DNA of 48,551 nucleotides from JAMQKA01 sp043951865 (GTDB lineage Bacteria > Bacteroidota > Rhodothermia > Balneolales > Balneolaceae): contig NZ_JBINJF010000031.1 in the NCBI RefSeq assembly GCF_043951865.1, forward strand, positions 1 to 48,551, written 5' to 3'. The position numbers were made by a program, and so were the translations under genes. The notes under the pieces were generated by a model. That model was not told where the DNA came from, ran no database searches, and was given only the letters and a program-made list of their open reading frames with translations. Below, in pieces: positions 25,665 to 34,898 of this stretch. How positions within the stretch are numbered: the stretch's first letter is position 1; every line of letters starts with the position of its first letter.

Positions 25665-26978
25665 ATGCCCGCATTTGAAGAACTTTCCACCAGCACGCTC
25701 GCTGAAAAATTGAACCAGACAACTACCACCCTTATCGACGTTCGCCCCCTTGCCGCCTACAACGGTTGGGCCCTGCAGGGGGAGCAGCGCGGTGGACACA
25801 TCCAGGGCGCAAAAAGCGTTCCCCTGACCTGGACCCGGTATATGGACTGGGTGGAGGTGCTGGAAGAAAAGAGTATTGCCAAAGACCGACCCGTTATTGT
25901 GTATGGATACAAGCCGGATGAAAGTATTCAAATGGCTGAAAAATTACGGAAGCTGGGCTTTCAGCAGGTGTCCATCTACAACGGGTTTGTTTATGAATGG
26001 GCAGCCAGCCCGGAGCTGCCGATGGAGCGGCTCCCCCGGTTCAAACATTTGGTGTATCCCGAATGGGTGAAGCAGTTGATCGATGGTAAAAAACCACTTC
26101 ACTCCAACGGCAAAAATTATGTCATTTGCCATTCCCACTACGACCATATCGAAGATTACCACAGGGGCCATATCCCGGGAGCCGTTGCGGTGGATACCAA
26201 CAGCCTGGAATCGACCGAAACCTGGAACCGACGGAGCCCGGAAGAATTGAGGGAAACGCTTCAAAGCCTCGGAATACGCCACGACACCACCGTGGTCATC
26301 TACGGGCGATTTTCGTCGCCGGTGTACGATAAAGAAAAATTTCCCGGGAAGAGTGCCGGTCATTTGGGCGCCCTGCGCTGCGCGGCCATTATGCTGTATG
26401 CGGGGGTCAAGGATATACGGATTTTAAACGGGGGCGTCACCAGCTGGGAAGATGCGGGATATGATCTTTCCATGGAACCGAACGACCCCAATCCCGCCAG
26501 CGATTTTGGAATCGATATCCCCGCCCATCCCGAATACATGATCGACACGCCGGAGGCGAAGCAGCTGCTGGGCTCAGCCAATGGCGAGCTGGTAAGCATC
26601 CGCAGCTGGGAGGAGTTTATCGGCAACCGGAGCGGCTATCACTATATCGAGCAGAAGGGACGTATTCCCGGCGCGGTGTTCGGCAACTGCGGCAGCGACG
26701 CCTACCACATGGAAAATTACCGGAATTTCGATCATACCATGCGGGAATACCACGAAGTCGAAGCGGCCTGGCGGGAGGGGGGGATCACGCCGGACAAACA
26801 TATCGCCTTTTATTGCGGTACCGGATGGCGGGGCAGCGAGGCTTTCATCAACGCCTGGCTGATGGAATGGCCCAACGTGTCGGTCTATGACGGTGGATGG
26901 TATGAGTGGTGCAACGATCCGGCTAATCCCATCGAAACCGGAATTCCGGAGGAGAGGGCAGTAGTTAATGGTAGGTAG
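25665..26978 (+). CDS. ynjE: Triple-rhodanese sulfurtransferase, YnjE-like
   Basis: 437-residue protein with three tandem rhodanese domains: about 10-120, 145-270 and 300-425. Only the third has an active-site loop, YCGTGWRGS with Cys384; domain one has VYGYKPD and domain two has IYGRFSSP at the matching place, without Cys. This pattern, the length and the Cys position agree with Escherichia coli YnjE, a thiosulfate sulfurtransferase connected with molybdopterin synthesis. Unlike YnjE it has no signal peptide, so it should be cytoplasmic. A YnjBCD-like importer is encoded 16 kb downstream. Confidence 0.88.
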   Translation: MPAFEELSTSTLAEKLNQTTTTLIDVRPLAAYNGWALQGEQRGGHIQGAKSVPLTWTRYMDWVEVLEEKSIAKDRPVIVYGYKPDESIQMAEKLRKLGFQQVSIYNGFVYEWAASPELPMERLPRFKHLVYPEWVKQLIDGKKPLHSNGKNYVICHSHYDHIEDYHRGHIPGAVAVDTNSLESTETWNRRSPEELRETLQSLGIRHDTTVVIYGRFSSPVYDKEKFPGKSAGHLGALRCAAIMLYAGVKDIRILNGGVTSWEDAGYDLSMEPNDPNPASDFGIDIPAHPEYMIDTPEAKQLLGSANGELVSIRSWEEFIGNRSGYHYIEQKGRIPGAVFGNCGSDAYHMENYRNFDHTMREYHEVEAAWREGGITPDKHIAFYCGTGWRGSEAFINAWLMEWPNVSVYDGGWYEWCNDPANPIETGIPEERAVVNGR

Positions 26979-27004
26979 CAGCGACTGCTGTTTTCTTGTT
27001 GCAG

Positions 27005-27064
27005 GTTGAAGGTTGACAGGTTGAAGGTTGCGGGTTAGTAACCTTCAACCTGTCAACCTTCAAC
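27005..27064. terminator. Perfect 25-bp hairpin between converging genes
   Basis: Arms 27005-27029 and 27040-27064 are perfectly complementary, with a 10-nt loop. They are built of seven-base units (GTTGAAG, GTTGACA, GTTGAAG). It lies between the rhodanese gene (plus, ends 26978) and the SRPBCC gene (minus, ends 27088), so it can end both transcripts. It belongs to the same unit family as 24671-24718. Confidence 0.7.
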
Positions 27065-27087
27065 ATTTAACAAAGATAACAGCCACG

Positions 27088-27501
27088 CTAAAAAGCATCC
27101 TTCAGCCCCGCCACGCCCAGGGAATAGAGACCTTCCAGCGCTTCCTTCATATCATTTTCCGTGCCATCAGCCGCCTCGAATGTCGATGACCAGGTGAATT
27201 CTGACCGCTCTTCATCGATCTTTTTAACTTCTATGGTTCCGGTATAATTTTCAATGGGCATAGGAGATTCTACGATGGAATAGGTCATCACCCGATTATC
27301 TGCATCCAGGCTTTCCAGTTTTTCCCTGACTTCTCCACCATCCTGCAAGATCAGCGTCCGTACGGCTCCAACGCCGGACCCCTCGGTAGTACAACTGGCA
27401 ACGGCTTCGACAAACTCATCTAATCCGTTAAAATTACCCGCTAGTTTCCACACCTCTTCAGCCGGTGCATTGATGGTACCGCTTACTTTCACTTTTTCCA
27501 T
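27088..27501 (-). CDS. SRPBCC (START/Bet v1-like) family protein
   Basis: 137-residue single-domain protein with the helix-grip signature: MEKVKVSGTINAPAEEVWKL at the N-terminus, VRTLILQDGGEVREKLESLD in the middle, and a C-terminal helix ALEGLYSLGVAGLKDAF. These proteins bind hydrophobic ligands or act as polyketide cyclase-like enzymes; the ligand is unknown. It is alone, converging on the hairpin at 27005-27064. Confidence 0.88.
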   Translation of the reverse strand: MEKVKVSGTINAPAEEVWKLAGNFNGLDEFVEAVASCTTEGSGVGAVRTLILQDGGEVREKLESLDADNRVMTYSIVESPMPIENYTGTIEVKKIDEERSEFTWSSTFEAADGTENDMKEALEGLYSLGVAGLKDAF

Positions 27502-27769
27502 GTGTTTACTGTCTATGTGATTAGAGTTTGCTTGATGTAACGGACGTCCCGTGTGAGAATAATCTTTCGTAAATTTTTAACATGAGGATTTCGAATGTAT
27601 GGATATGCCGATATCGAACAAAAGAACAGGGTCGAAAAATTCCTGTAAGGAATATCTGCTCGGACAGCCAGGGCAAGATTGTTCGTAAGATTTTGTACTT
27701 TATTCCCTTCAAATTAATGTGTCGATCAACTGTAAATAGAATAGTCATTTTTTATCCCGGATTTTTTTA

Positions 27770-29053
27770 ATGGAGACCAATCACTCCTGGAAATCGATTT
27801 TCGTTGGCTTATTAAGTGTTCTGACGATTGCACCTGTCACAGATGGTTGGAGCCAAAGTGTCCAAAAAAAATCTTCAGAGTCAGAAGAGGCTACTGCAAA
27901 CCCAAACTCGGTTCCCTACTCCTCGGAGCGATCTGCAGGAGAGCACCTGCTTGCGCTTCCCTCGTACCTACTGCACTGGACCACGCGCCCGCTGGGCTGG
28001 GGCGTAAAATGGGCGGAACGTGAGCTGCCCCATCTGCTGCAGGGAGAGCGTGCTCCCTACGGCGTATATCCACTGTTCGAGCTGGGCGGCGATGTCGGAA
28101 TTGCCTATGGATTACTTTTGTACCACAACCAATTTACCAGCTATAATCACCGCGCCCGCATAGAAGCCCTGTTCGGATCCCAGGAATACAACGATGTTGA
28201 TTTCAAATATGCCATCCCCCAATTTTTTTCCAGCAGGAGTCAGTTAGAATTCGACGCCAGCTATTCCAACGATCCCGTCAAATCGCTGTATGGAGGTAAT
28301 AATTCTGCGCTGGTAAATGAGCAGCTTTATGCCACTGAAGAACTGGAAGGAGGGATCGAGTTTCGCCACCTGGTTAGCCCGGCAACAACACTCACCATCT
28401 CAGGCCGGTACCGAAAGATGGATATTTCCAATAATGAAATCGTACGGGAAGATCCCCTCCCGCTGATTCCTGAACCGCTGAGGGGCGCAACTGCGCTGTT
28501 GGGGATCGGTAGCTCTCTGCAGTTTGATTTCGTTAATGAATCCCCCCGAAGCACACACGGAGCAAGATATATACTGGGATTAAACTGGAACCGCTCACTG
28601 ACCGACGACCGGTTTCATTACCTGACCTACCAGCTGGAGTGGCACCAGTTTTTGCCGGTTCCCTTTCTGCCGGATACGCGACGCCTGGCATTAAAAACAC
28701 GAGTGCAGAAAACCGCGCCGCTGGGAGACCGCGAAATCCCGTTTTTTGATTATCCCATCCTCGGCAGCTCCAACGACCTGCGGGGCTTTCCCACCGACCG
28801 TTTCCGGGATGACGGGTCGTTGCTGGCGACCCTGGAATACCGGTATCCCCTGTGGAATTTTGCGGACATCGTACTGTTTGTGGATGAAGGTCAGGTGTTC
28901 AATGGCTATTCTGACATTGGTCTGGAGGATTTTCATACCAGCTACGGCTTTGGCCTTCACCTGATATCCACCAAAGGGTTTGCCTTTCGGTCCGAATTTG
29001 CCTTCAGTAAAGAATCTTCCCGCGTAATTCTGTCCATAAATCCCAATTTTTAA
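27770..29053 (+). CDS. Omp85/BamA-type outer-membrane barrel without POTRA domains
   Basis: 427-residue protein with a signal peptide (MET...FVGLLSVLTIAPVTDGWSQ) and a 16-strand-type barrel. The Omp85 hallmark loop is seen as LGSSNDLRGFPTDRF followed by LEYRYPLWNFADIVLFVDEG. The barrel ends VILSINPNF with a C-terminal Phe. There is too little N-terminal sequence for POTRA domains, so it is a short barrel and not BamA itself. It heads an operon with the kinase-like lipoprotein (3-nt gap) and the nucleotide carriers. Confidence 0.8.
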   Translation: METNHSWKSIFVGLLSVLTIAPVTDGWSQSVQKKSSESEEATANPNSVPYSSERSAGEHLLALPSYLLHWTTRPLGWGVKWAERELPHLLQGERAPYGVYPLFELGGDVGIAYGLLLYHNQFTSYNHRARIEALFGSQEYNDVDFKYAIPQFFSSRSQLEFDASYSNDPVKSLYGGNNSALVNEQLYATEELEGGIEFRHLVSPATTLTISGRYRKMDISNNEIVREDPLPLIPEPLRGATALLGIGSSLQFDFVNESPRSTHGARYILGLNWNRSLTDDRFHYLTYQLEWHQFLPVPFLPDTRRLALKTRVQKTAPLGDREIPFFDYPILGSSNDLRGFPTDRFRDDGSLLATLEYRYPLWNFADIVLFVDEGQVFNGYSDIGLEDFHTSYGFGLHLISTKGFAFRSEFAFSKESSRVILSINPNF

Positions 29054-29056
29054 GAT

Positions 29057-30772
29057 TTGTTTGTGGCTCCGCTTTACTCAAATATTACATTTAAACCAGT
29101 ACTCCTGGTCCTGTTTTTGGGACTAATGGGATGCAGCAATACCAGGCCTTACACGCTGGGACCGGTTAAAACATTTGATCCCGATACTGCTGAAATTCCC
29201 CAGCCGGAAGAAAACGAGTCTTACCAATACTGGGACCGCATCGACAACACCATTTTTCACCAGCTCGAAAAACCGCTGGACCTCAACAAGGTTATTCGAA
29301 CGGCTGGGCGTGCCGTTGGGGCGGCCGGTGCCAGACAGGCCGACAATGTGAATCGCCTGGACGAGCCGCCCGAATCGAGCTGGTACAACTACCGGCACTA
29401 CTATAATCCCATGACGCCTGAAGAACTGGCGCAGGGTCCCAATACTGTCAAGCCTGATACCTCGGGCTCCTGGACCATTTTTTCCGCCAAGCTGGAGGGC
29501 GCCAATCCCGGATTTTTTATCGAAGATGCCAGCGGTAACCGGTTCCTGATCAAGTTTGACGGTCCGCAGTACCCCGAACTAACCACTTCTGCCGAGGTCA
29601 TCGGCACCAAAATATTCCACGGCGCCGGTTACAACGTGCCCGAAGCCACGATCACCTATTTTGATCCTGCCAAAGTAACCATTGGAGAGGGAGTTTACGT
29701 AATGGAAGCCGGCAAAGAACGCCCTATGACGATGACGGACTACCGGAGCATTATCTCTGGTAAGCCCCGAAACGAGCAGGGGAAAATCCGCGCCCTGGCC
29801 AGCAAATTTGTAGATGGCGTTCCGGTCGGCCAGTGGGCATTTGAGGGGACGCGACCCGATGATCCCAACGATCGGGTGGCCCACGAGCACCGCCGTGAGC
29901 TGCGGGGCATGCGCATCCTCAGCTCCTGGCTGAATGATACGGACCGCCGCGATGCCAATACCATGGCGGTCTATACCGACGAGGGTTACATCAAACATTA
30001 CGTGCAGGATTTCGGCAACACCCTTGGAGCCAACGGAGCGGGTATCCACGAACCGATTTATGGACAGGCCTACCTGATTGACCCGCGATACATGGCGCTG
30101 AATGCCGCCACTCTTGGACTTAATGTAAATTTATGGGAGACGGTAGATCCACAAAATTATATTCCTCATCCCTCTGTGGGTTATTTTCGTGCTGATGTGT
30201 TCAAACCGGGCCGGTGGGTGTCGGCCCATCCGCTGCCCGCCTACGAAAACATGACGCTGCGCGACGCTTTCTGGGGCGCCAAGCAGGTGATGAGTTTCAG
30301 TGATGAGGATATCCGCGCAATCGCAGAGACCGGTCAGCTTACTAATCCCAAAGCCGAGCAATATGTCATTGATGTACTAATAGAACGCAGAGACAAGATC
30401 GGCCGCCACTGGTTCCGCCGCATCAATCCGGTTGACAAGTTCAGCGCGAAAGACACCGGGCAACAGATCGTACTCTCTTTCAAGGACTTGGGAATTGACA
30501 GCGGACTTTTTGAAGAAGGTTCAACGAATTACGACTATACTGTTTCTATTGTGGATGGATCAGTACTGCAACATCAGCAGGTTCAGCAACCCAGGATATC
30601 TATTGATCGATGTCTGATTCCCAAAAGGAAAGATAACGGCCAGGGGACGGTACTGAAGTATGATATTATAACCCGAAGGGCTAATTCCGAAGTATCCGAA
30701 AAAAGCACCCGGGTGTATGTAGCCCTCGAATCTTCGGGTCCCAGAGTGGTTGGCATTAAACGAGAAGAATAA
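29057..30772 (+). CDS. Lipoprotein with HipA-like atypical-kinase motifs
   Basis: 571-residue lipoprotein. The TTG at 29057 starts a signal peptide with lipobox FLGLMGC (Cys26); GTG at 29063 is an alternative. Residues 138-330 carry a pattern resembling atypical kinases of the HipA/PI4K fold: FLIKF (Lys166) as the ATP-binding strand, Glu180 in SAEVIGTKIFHGAGYNVPE, and WLNDTDRRDANTM (Asp296, Asn301). A DFG-like HYVQDFGNTLG (Asp318) follows 17 residues after Asn301. In HipA the spacing D-x4-N and then about 18 to the next D is the same. The tail beyond about 460 is beta-rich. The kinase assignment is inference; no family name is certain. The lipobox predicts an extracytoplasmic location. It lies directly between the Omp85-type gene and two nucleotide-carrier genes. 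Confidence 0.55.
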   Translation: MFVAPLYSNITFKPVLLVLFLGLMGCSNTRPYTLGPVKTFDPDTAEIPQPEENESYQYWDRIDNTIFHQLEKPLDLNKVIRTAGRAVGAAGARQADNVNRLDEPPESSWYNYRHYYNPMTPEELAQGPNTVKPDTSGSWTIFSAKLEGANPGFFIEDASGNRFLIKFDGPQYPELTTSAEVIGTKIFHGAGYNVPEATITYFDPAKVTIGEGVYVMEAGKERPMTMTDYRSIISGKPRNEQGKIRALASKFVDGVPVGQWAFEGTRPDDPNDRVAHEHRRELRGMRILSSWLNDTDRRDANTMAVYTDEGYIKHYVQDFGNTLGANGAGIHEPIYGQAYLIDPRYMALNAATLGLNVNLWETVDPQNYIPHPSVGYFRADVFKPGRWVSAHPLPAYENMTLRDAFWGAKQVMSFSDEDIRAIAETGQLTNPKAEQYVIDVLIERRDKIGRHWFRRINPVDKFSAKDTGQQIVLSFKDLGIDSGLFEEGSTNYDYTVSIVDGSVLQHQQVQQPRISIDRCLIPKRKDNGQGTVLKYDIITRRANSEVSEKSTRVYVALESSGPRVVGIKREE

Positions 30773-30784
30773 ATCGACAGCACT

Positions 30785-32125
30785 ATGGCTGAATCCGGAA
30801 TTATCCAGCACATCCGCAAAAACTTCTTTGACATCAGGAAAGAGGAGTGGCCCAATGTGCTGCTGATGTCCCTGTTCTTTTTCATGGTGATTGCCACGTT
30901 TTGGGTCTTAAAGCCGTTAAAGCGCGGGCTGTTGGTTAACTACTACCAAACCAATCCGCTGCAGTTTATGGGTACGAGCTTTGCCGGTGCCGAGGTGGAG
31001 CAACTGGCCAAAGTGGTGAATATGGTAGTGGTGTATGCCGTTGTAGTCATTTTTACCCTGCTGGCCCGGAAACTCAAGCGACAGCACCTGAATCTTGCCC
31101 TGAACCTCTTGTTCGGTGGACTGTTTATTCTCTTCGCCGGTTTCATGCACAACCCCGGGGCCTCCACCAGCTGGTCTTTTTACGTGCTGGGCGATATGTT
31201 CAACTCTGCGATGGTTACATTCTTTTGGGCCTATTCCAATGATATTTTTAACGCAAAGCAGGCCAGGCGAACGTATGGCATCGTTGGGTTGGGCGGCATA
31301 ATCGGGGGCATTGTCGGGTCATCCGTGGTAGCTGGTTACGTAAGCGAGCTGGGGCGTCCCACGCTGCTGTATATATGCCTGATTCCCCTGGCCGTAATGA
31401 TCGCGATCGGGTATATCGTCAACCGTCGAACACCGGGAGTGCGGGAACCAAACACGCAAGAGCCCTGCGCCGAGGGAAAGCGCTGTAACGCAATCTTTGA
31501 AGGGGCGAATATCGTATTTAAATCCAACTACCTGCTGGCTATAGTGGGGATCATTGGGCTCTACGAAATAGTATCCAATATCGTTGATTTTCAGCTGTCA
31601 GCGACCATCGCTTCCAGCATCAGCGGCGACCTGGAAAAAGATGCCTATTTCGGTCTTGTGGGCCAAATAACCAGTATTATCTCTCTTGTTGTGCAGCTGT
31701 TCCTGACCAGTTTTATCATGAAGCGATACGGGGTGGGCATCGCCCTGCTGTTTTTGCCCTTAGCCATTACCTTTGGGTCTGTTGGTTTCCTGGTGATACC
31801 CAGCCTTTTGTTTGTAACCATCATGTCCGCCAGCGATAACAGCCTGAATTATTCGATCAACCAGTCAGCCAAAGAAGCACTATACACCCCCACCGACCAG
31901 GATACCAAGTACAAGGCCAAGGCGTTCATCGACATGTTTGTTCAGCGATTTGCCAAGGTGCTGGCCGTGGTGCTTAACCTGGCGGTTGCCGCTTGGGTGG
32001 GACTCCAACATGTGCGGTGGCTGTCGGTAGCCTGCCTGGTTATCCTTGTGTTTTGGATCATGACCGTCCGGTACGTCGGCCGTGAATTTGATAAAAAGGC
32101 AGCTGTTGAGGAACTGCCTGTATAA
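30785..32125 (+). CDS. NTT-family (ATP/ADP translocase-like) nucleotide transporter
   Basis: 446-residue membrane protein of the Npt1/Npt2 type with about 11-12 transmembrane helices. It opens with a cytoplasmic NFFDIRKEEWPNVLLMSLFF segment, then FWVLKPLKRGLL. SDNSLNYSINQSAKEALYTP and KYKAKAFIDMFVQRFAK are the conserved NTT C-terminal motifs. NTT carriers exchange ATP for ADP or move other nucleotides; direction and substrate cannot be read from the sequence. It starts 12 bases after the kinase-like gene and precedes a second, longer relative. Confidence 0.85.
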   Translation: MAESGIIQHIRKNFFDIRKEEWPNVLLMSLFFFMVIATFWVLKPLKRGLLVNYYQTNPLQFMGTSFAGAEVEQLAKVVNMVVVYAVVVIFTLLARKLKRQHLNLALNLLFGGLFILFAGFMHNPGASTSWSFYVLGDMFNSAMVTFFWAYSNDIFNAKQARRTYGIVGLGGIIGGIVGSSVVAGYVSELGRPTLLYICLIPLAVMIAIGYIVNRRTPGVREPNTQEPCAEGKRCNAIFEGANIVFKSNYLLAIVGIIGLYEIVSNIVDFQLSATIASSISGDLEKDAYFGLVGQITSIISLVVQLFLTSFIMKRYGVGIALLFLPLAITFGSVGFLVIPSLLFVTIMSASDNSLNYSINQSAKEALYTPTDQDTKYKAKAFIDMFVQRFAKVLAVVLNLAVAAWVGLQHVRWLSVACLVILVFWIMTVRYVGREFDKKAAVEELPV

Positions 32126-32137
32126 ATAATAGCAAGC

Positions 32138-34888
32138 TTGAAAAAACTAATTTCCACGTTTTACGATATCCGCAAGGATGAATGGCAGCGGGTACTCCTG
32201 ATGTTTGGGCTTCATTTCATCCTTATGGTCGTGCTATATTTTTTGAAGCCCGCCCGCGACAGCCTGTTCCTCACCGAAAATGGTCCCAGTGAGCTCCCCT
32301 ACGTGTATATTTTGCTGGCTGTCGTCTCCATTCCGGTCACGCAGCTCCTAACCTCGGTCATGAAACGCTACCCCGTGCGCAACGTCCTGATATGGACCCT
32401 GGGGGCGCTGGCGGCCAACTTGTTATTTATCCGGTGGCTGTTCCAGTTCAGGATGGAATGGATCTTTATGGGGTTCTACATATGGGTCGGCATATTCGGC
32501 ATCCTGGTGATATCCCTGTTCTGGCTGCTGGCCAATACTATTTTCCAGCCATCCCAATCCAAACGGATCTTTTCCTTCCTGACGCTGGGAGCTATTTTTG
32601 GGGCCATCACCGGTAGTGAAACCTCCAGCCTTATCGTTGCCCTGCTCGATCTGTCCACGGAAAACCTGTTATATGTCTGTATCGCGTTGCTTTTGGCGGG
32701 AATTGTGCTGCTCTACTTCATCCCCGGGCAATCCGCGGAAGCCGGAAAGGAGCAGACAGGAGGCGAGCGGGAAAAGAGCAGTTCTGCCTTCAAGTCGGCC
32801 AGGAACGTGCTGACTTCCCGCTACCAGCTGACCGTGGCTGCTATTATCGGCCTGACCATGATCACAACTACCTTTACCGATTATCAATTCAAGGCCCTGG
32901 CGTTTGATGCCCATCCTGATACGGCCGGCCTGACCGCCTTTATGGGCACCTTTTATGCAGGTATCAGCCTGGCATCGCTGGGGATTCAGGTACTGCTCTC
33001 CTCCGAAATCATTAAAAAAACGGGGCTGTCCGGGGCTATTTTATCCCGTCCCGCCGGTATGATGATCGGAGCCATACTGATGGCCATAGAACCGGTGCTG
33101 GCGTCCGTTGTTATCCTGAATGGGTTTGACGGCGCTACCCGCTACTCCATTGATAGAACGGGGCGCGAACTGCTCTTTTTGCCCCTTTCCCAGCACACGA
33201 AAGAACAGACCAAAATCTTTATCGATATTTTTGTGGATCGGTTTTCCCGTGGGCTGGGCGGGCTTCTCCTGCTGGGCTTTATCGCGGTACTGGGATGGTC
33301 GGTACACCTGTTAACCTATGCTGTTATTACGTTGTTAATCGTCTGGATTTTACTGGGCATCAAGGCCCAAAGGGGCTATGTGGACAAGTTTCGCAACTCG
33401 GTCCAGAAACAGCTGATCGGCACCGGCAGCATCGCCCTGAATCTCAATGAATCCACCATCCTGACCATTATTAAGGAATCGCTTTCCAGCTCCAGCGACT
33501 CCCAGGTGCTGCACACCCTGATCCTGTTGGAAGACGGTGAAGTTGACAAGATTGCGGACGAGCTCCGGCAGCTGTTATATCATTCCAACAAAGAAATAAA
33601 ACTGAGGGCGCTGAAGATGCTGCAGGATGTGGAGTCCCTGAATCTTACTGAGGAGATAAAGGAGTTACTGGATGATGAGGACCCGGAAATCCGGTTGGAA
33701 ACGATCTACTATCTGTGCCGGCATTCAAGCGAGGATCCCACAAGTGTTATTAAATCATACCTGGACCACAGCAGCTACAAGTTAAAATCGGCTGCACTCG
33801 GATGTGCCAGCAAGCACCGGGGTTCGGCGACCGACCTGGTGGAACCGGATTTTTTCGATCAGCTGCTCCATAAAGAGGGAAAGGATGCAATCGTCATTAA
33901 AGCCCAGATTGCCGATGCACTCGGCTATATTAATGACGATCGCATATCCCGGAAATACCTTTCTCAACTCCTGGATGATGATCACCCCTCTGTGGTACGG
34001 AAGGCCATCGCCAGCATGGGACGCCAACAGAACGACCGCTTTATCCCGTTGCTGATAAAGAAATTGGAAAATCCCGAATACAAGATCGAAATCAGGAAGG
34101 CCCTTGCCTCCTTTGGCAGCGATCACCTGATCCTGTTCAAAGATCGCTTTTTTGATGAATCAGTCTCCAAAAATATTCGCAAGAGCATTCCCGGTATTTT
34201 TGCTTATCTCCCGGAGCAAATTTCGGCCGACCAGCTTTTTGAAATGATCCGTATTGATGATCCCGACCTGCGGTACCATGTCATCAAAAGTCTTAACAAG
34301 CTGCTCCGGGAACGCCCGTCTCTTGCCATGAAGACAATGAGAGTGCGTGCCATCATAAGAAGTGAGGCGCAGAATATTTTTGAGCTGCTTGCCATGAAGC
34401 AGCTTCAGCCCCCGAACAGGCCGAACAAAATTTTGTTAAAAGCGCTTGATGAAAAGATGGAACAGGGCACTGAGCGCATATTCCGACTGCTGGGACTCAT
34501 TTATGACTCCCGTGATATGTATGGCACTTATCTGGCCTTGCAAAGTATCTCCCCGGATAAACGATCTGCTGCCATTGAGTTTTTGGATAACGTATTAACC
34601 GATGCAGATCATCAATACATTTTCCCTATTATTGACAGCCGGTCGGAGCCTGAAAAACTGGAGGCAGGGCGCAGGCTCTTTGACATCCCCCAAATGCGGT
34701 ATGACCAGGGCCTGCTGCAATTGATTAACGGGGAGGACCTGTGGCTCCAGATCTGCGCGATATACAGTGTCTCTCCCCAATGTCCCGCCACTCTTCAGGC
34801 GAAAGTGCGAGAAGTGGCGCACTCACCCCACAAGCTGATCAGGGAAACAGCGGAGCTGGTTATCAAACGAAATGCAAACGACACTTAA
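32138..34888 (+). CDS. NTT-family nucleotide transporter fused to HEAT-like repeats
   Basis: 916-residue protein. Residues 1 to about 415 are an NTT carrier with 11-12 helices (KKLISTFYDIRKDEWQRVLL; FLKPARDSLFL; RTGRELLFLPLSQHTKEQTK). Residues from about 430 to the end are helical HEAT-type repeats, for instance IADELRQLLYHSNKEIKLRA and IKELLDDEDPEIRLETIYYL, presumably in the cytoplasm. It starts with TTG at 32138. HEAT-fused NTT carriers occur in some free-living bacteria; their role is unknown. It overlaps or nearly abuts the following nucleotide-binding-fold gene. Confidence 0.87.
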   Translation: MKKLISTFYDIRKDEWQRVLLMFGLHFILMVVLYFLKPARDSLFLTENGPSELPYVYILLAVVSIPVTQLLTSVMKRYPVRNVLIWTLGALAANLLFIRWLFQFRMEWIFMGFYIWVGIFGILVISLFWLLANTIFQPSQSKRIFSFLTLGAIFGAITGSETSSLIVALLDLSTENLLYVCIALLLAGIVLLYFIPGQSAEAGKEQTGGEREKSSSAFKSARNVLTSRYQLTVAAIIGLTMITTTFTDYQFKALAFDAHPDTAGLTAFMGTFYAGISLASLGIQVLLSSEIIKKTGLSGAILSRPAGMMIGAILMAIEPVLASVVILNGFDGATRYSIDRTGRELLFLPLSQHTKEQTKIFIDIFVDRFSRGLGGLLLLGFIAVLGWSVHLLTYAVITLLIVWILLGIKAQRGYVDKFRNSVQKQLIGTGSIALNLNESTILTIIKESLSSSSDSQVLHTLILLEDGEVDKIADELRQLLYHSNKEIKLRALKMLQDVESLNLTEEIKELLDDEDPEIRLETIYYLCRHSSEDPTSVIKSYLDHSSYKLKSAALGCASKHRGSATDLVEPDFFDQLLHKEGKDAIVIKAQIADALGYINDDRISRKYLSQLLDDDHPSVVRKAIASMGRQQNDRFIPLLIKKLENPEYKIEIRKALASFGSDHLILFKDRFFDESVSKNIRKSIPGIFAYLPEQISADQLFEMIRIDDPDLRYHVIKSLNKLLRERPSLAMKTMRVRAIIRSEAQNIFELLAMKQLQPPNRPNKILLKALDEKMEQGTERIFRLLGLIYDSRDMYGTYLALQSISPDKRSAAIEFLDNVLTDADHQYIFPIIDSRSEPEKLEAGRRLFDIPQMRYDQGLLQLINGEDLWLQICAIYSVSPQCPATLQAKVREVAHSPHKLIRETAELVIKRNANDT

Positions 34889-34898
34889 TCAGAAGATC

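Noticed and set aside
27005..27064. Possible CRISPR-like repeat
   Set aside because: The units form one hairpin without regular spacers and no cas gene is present.
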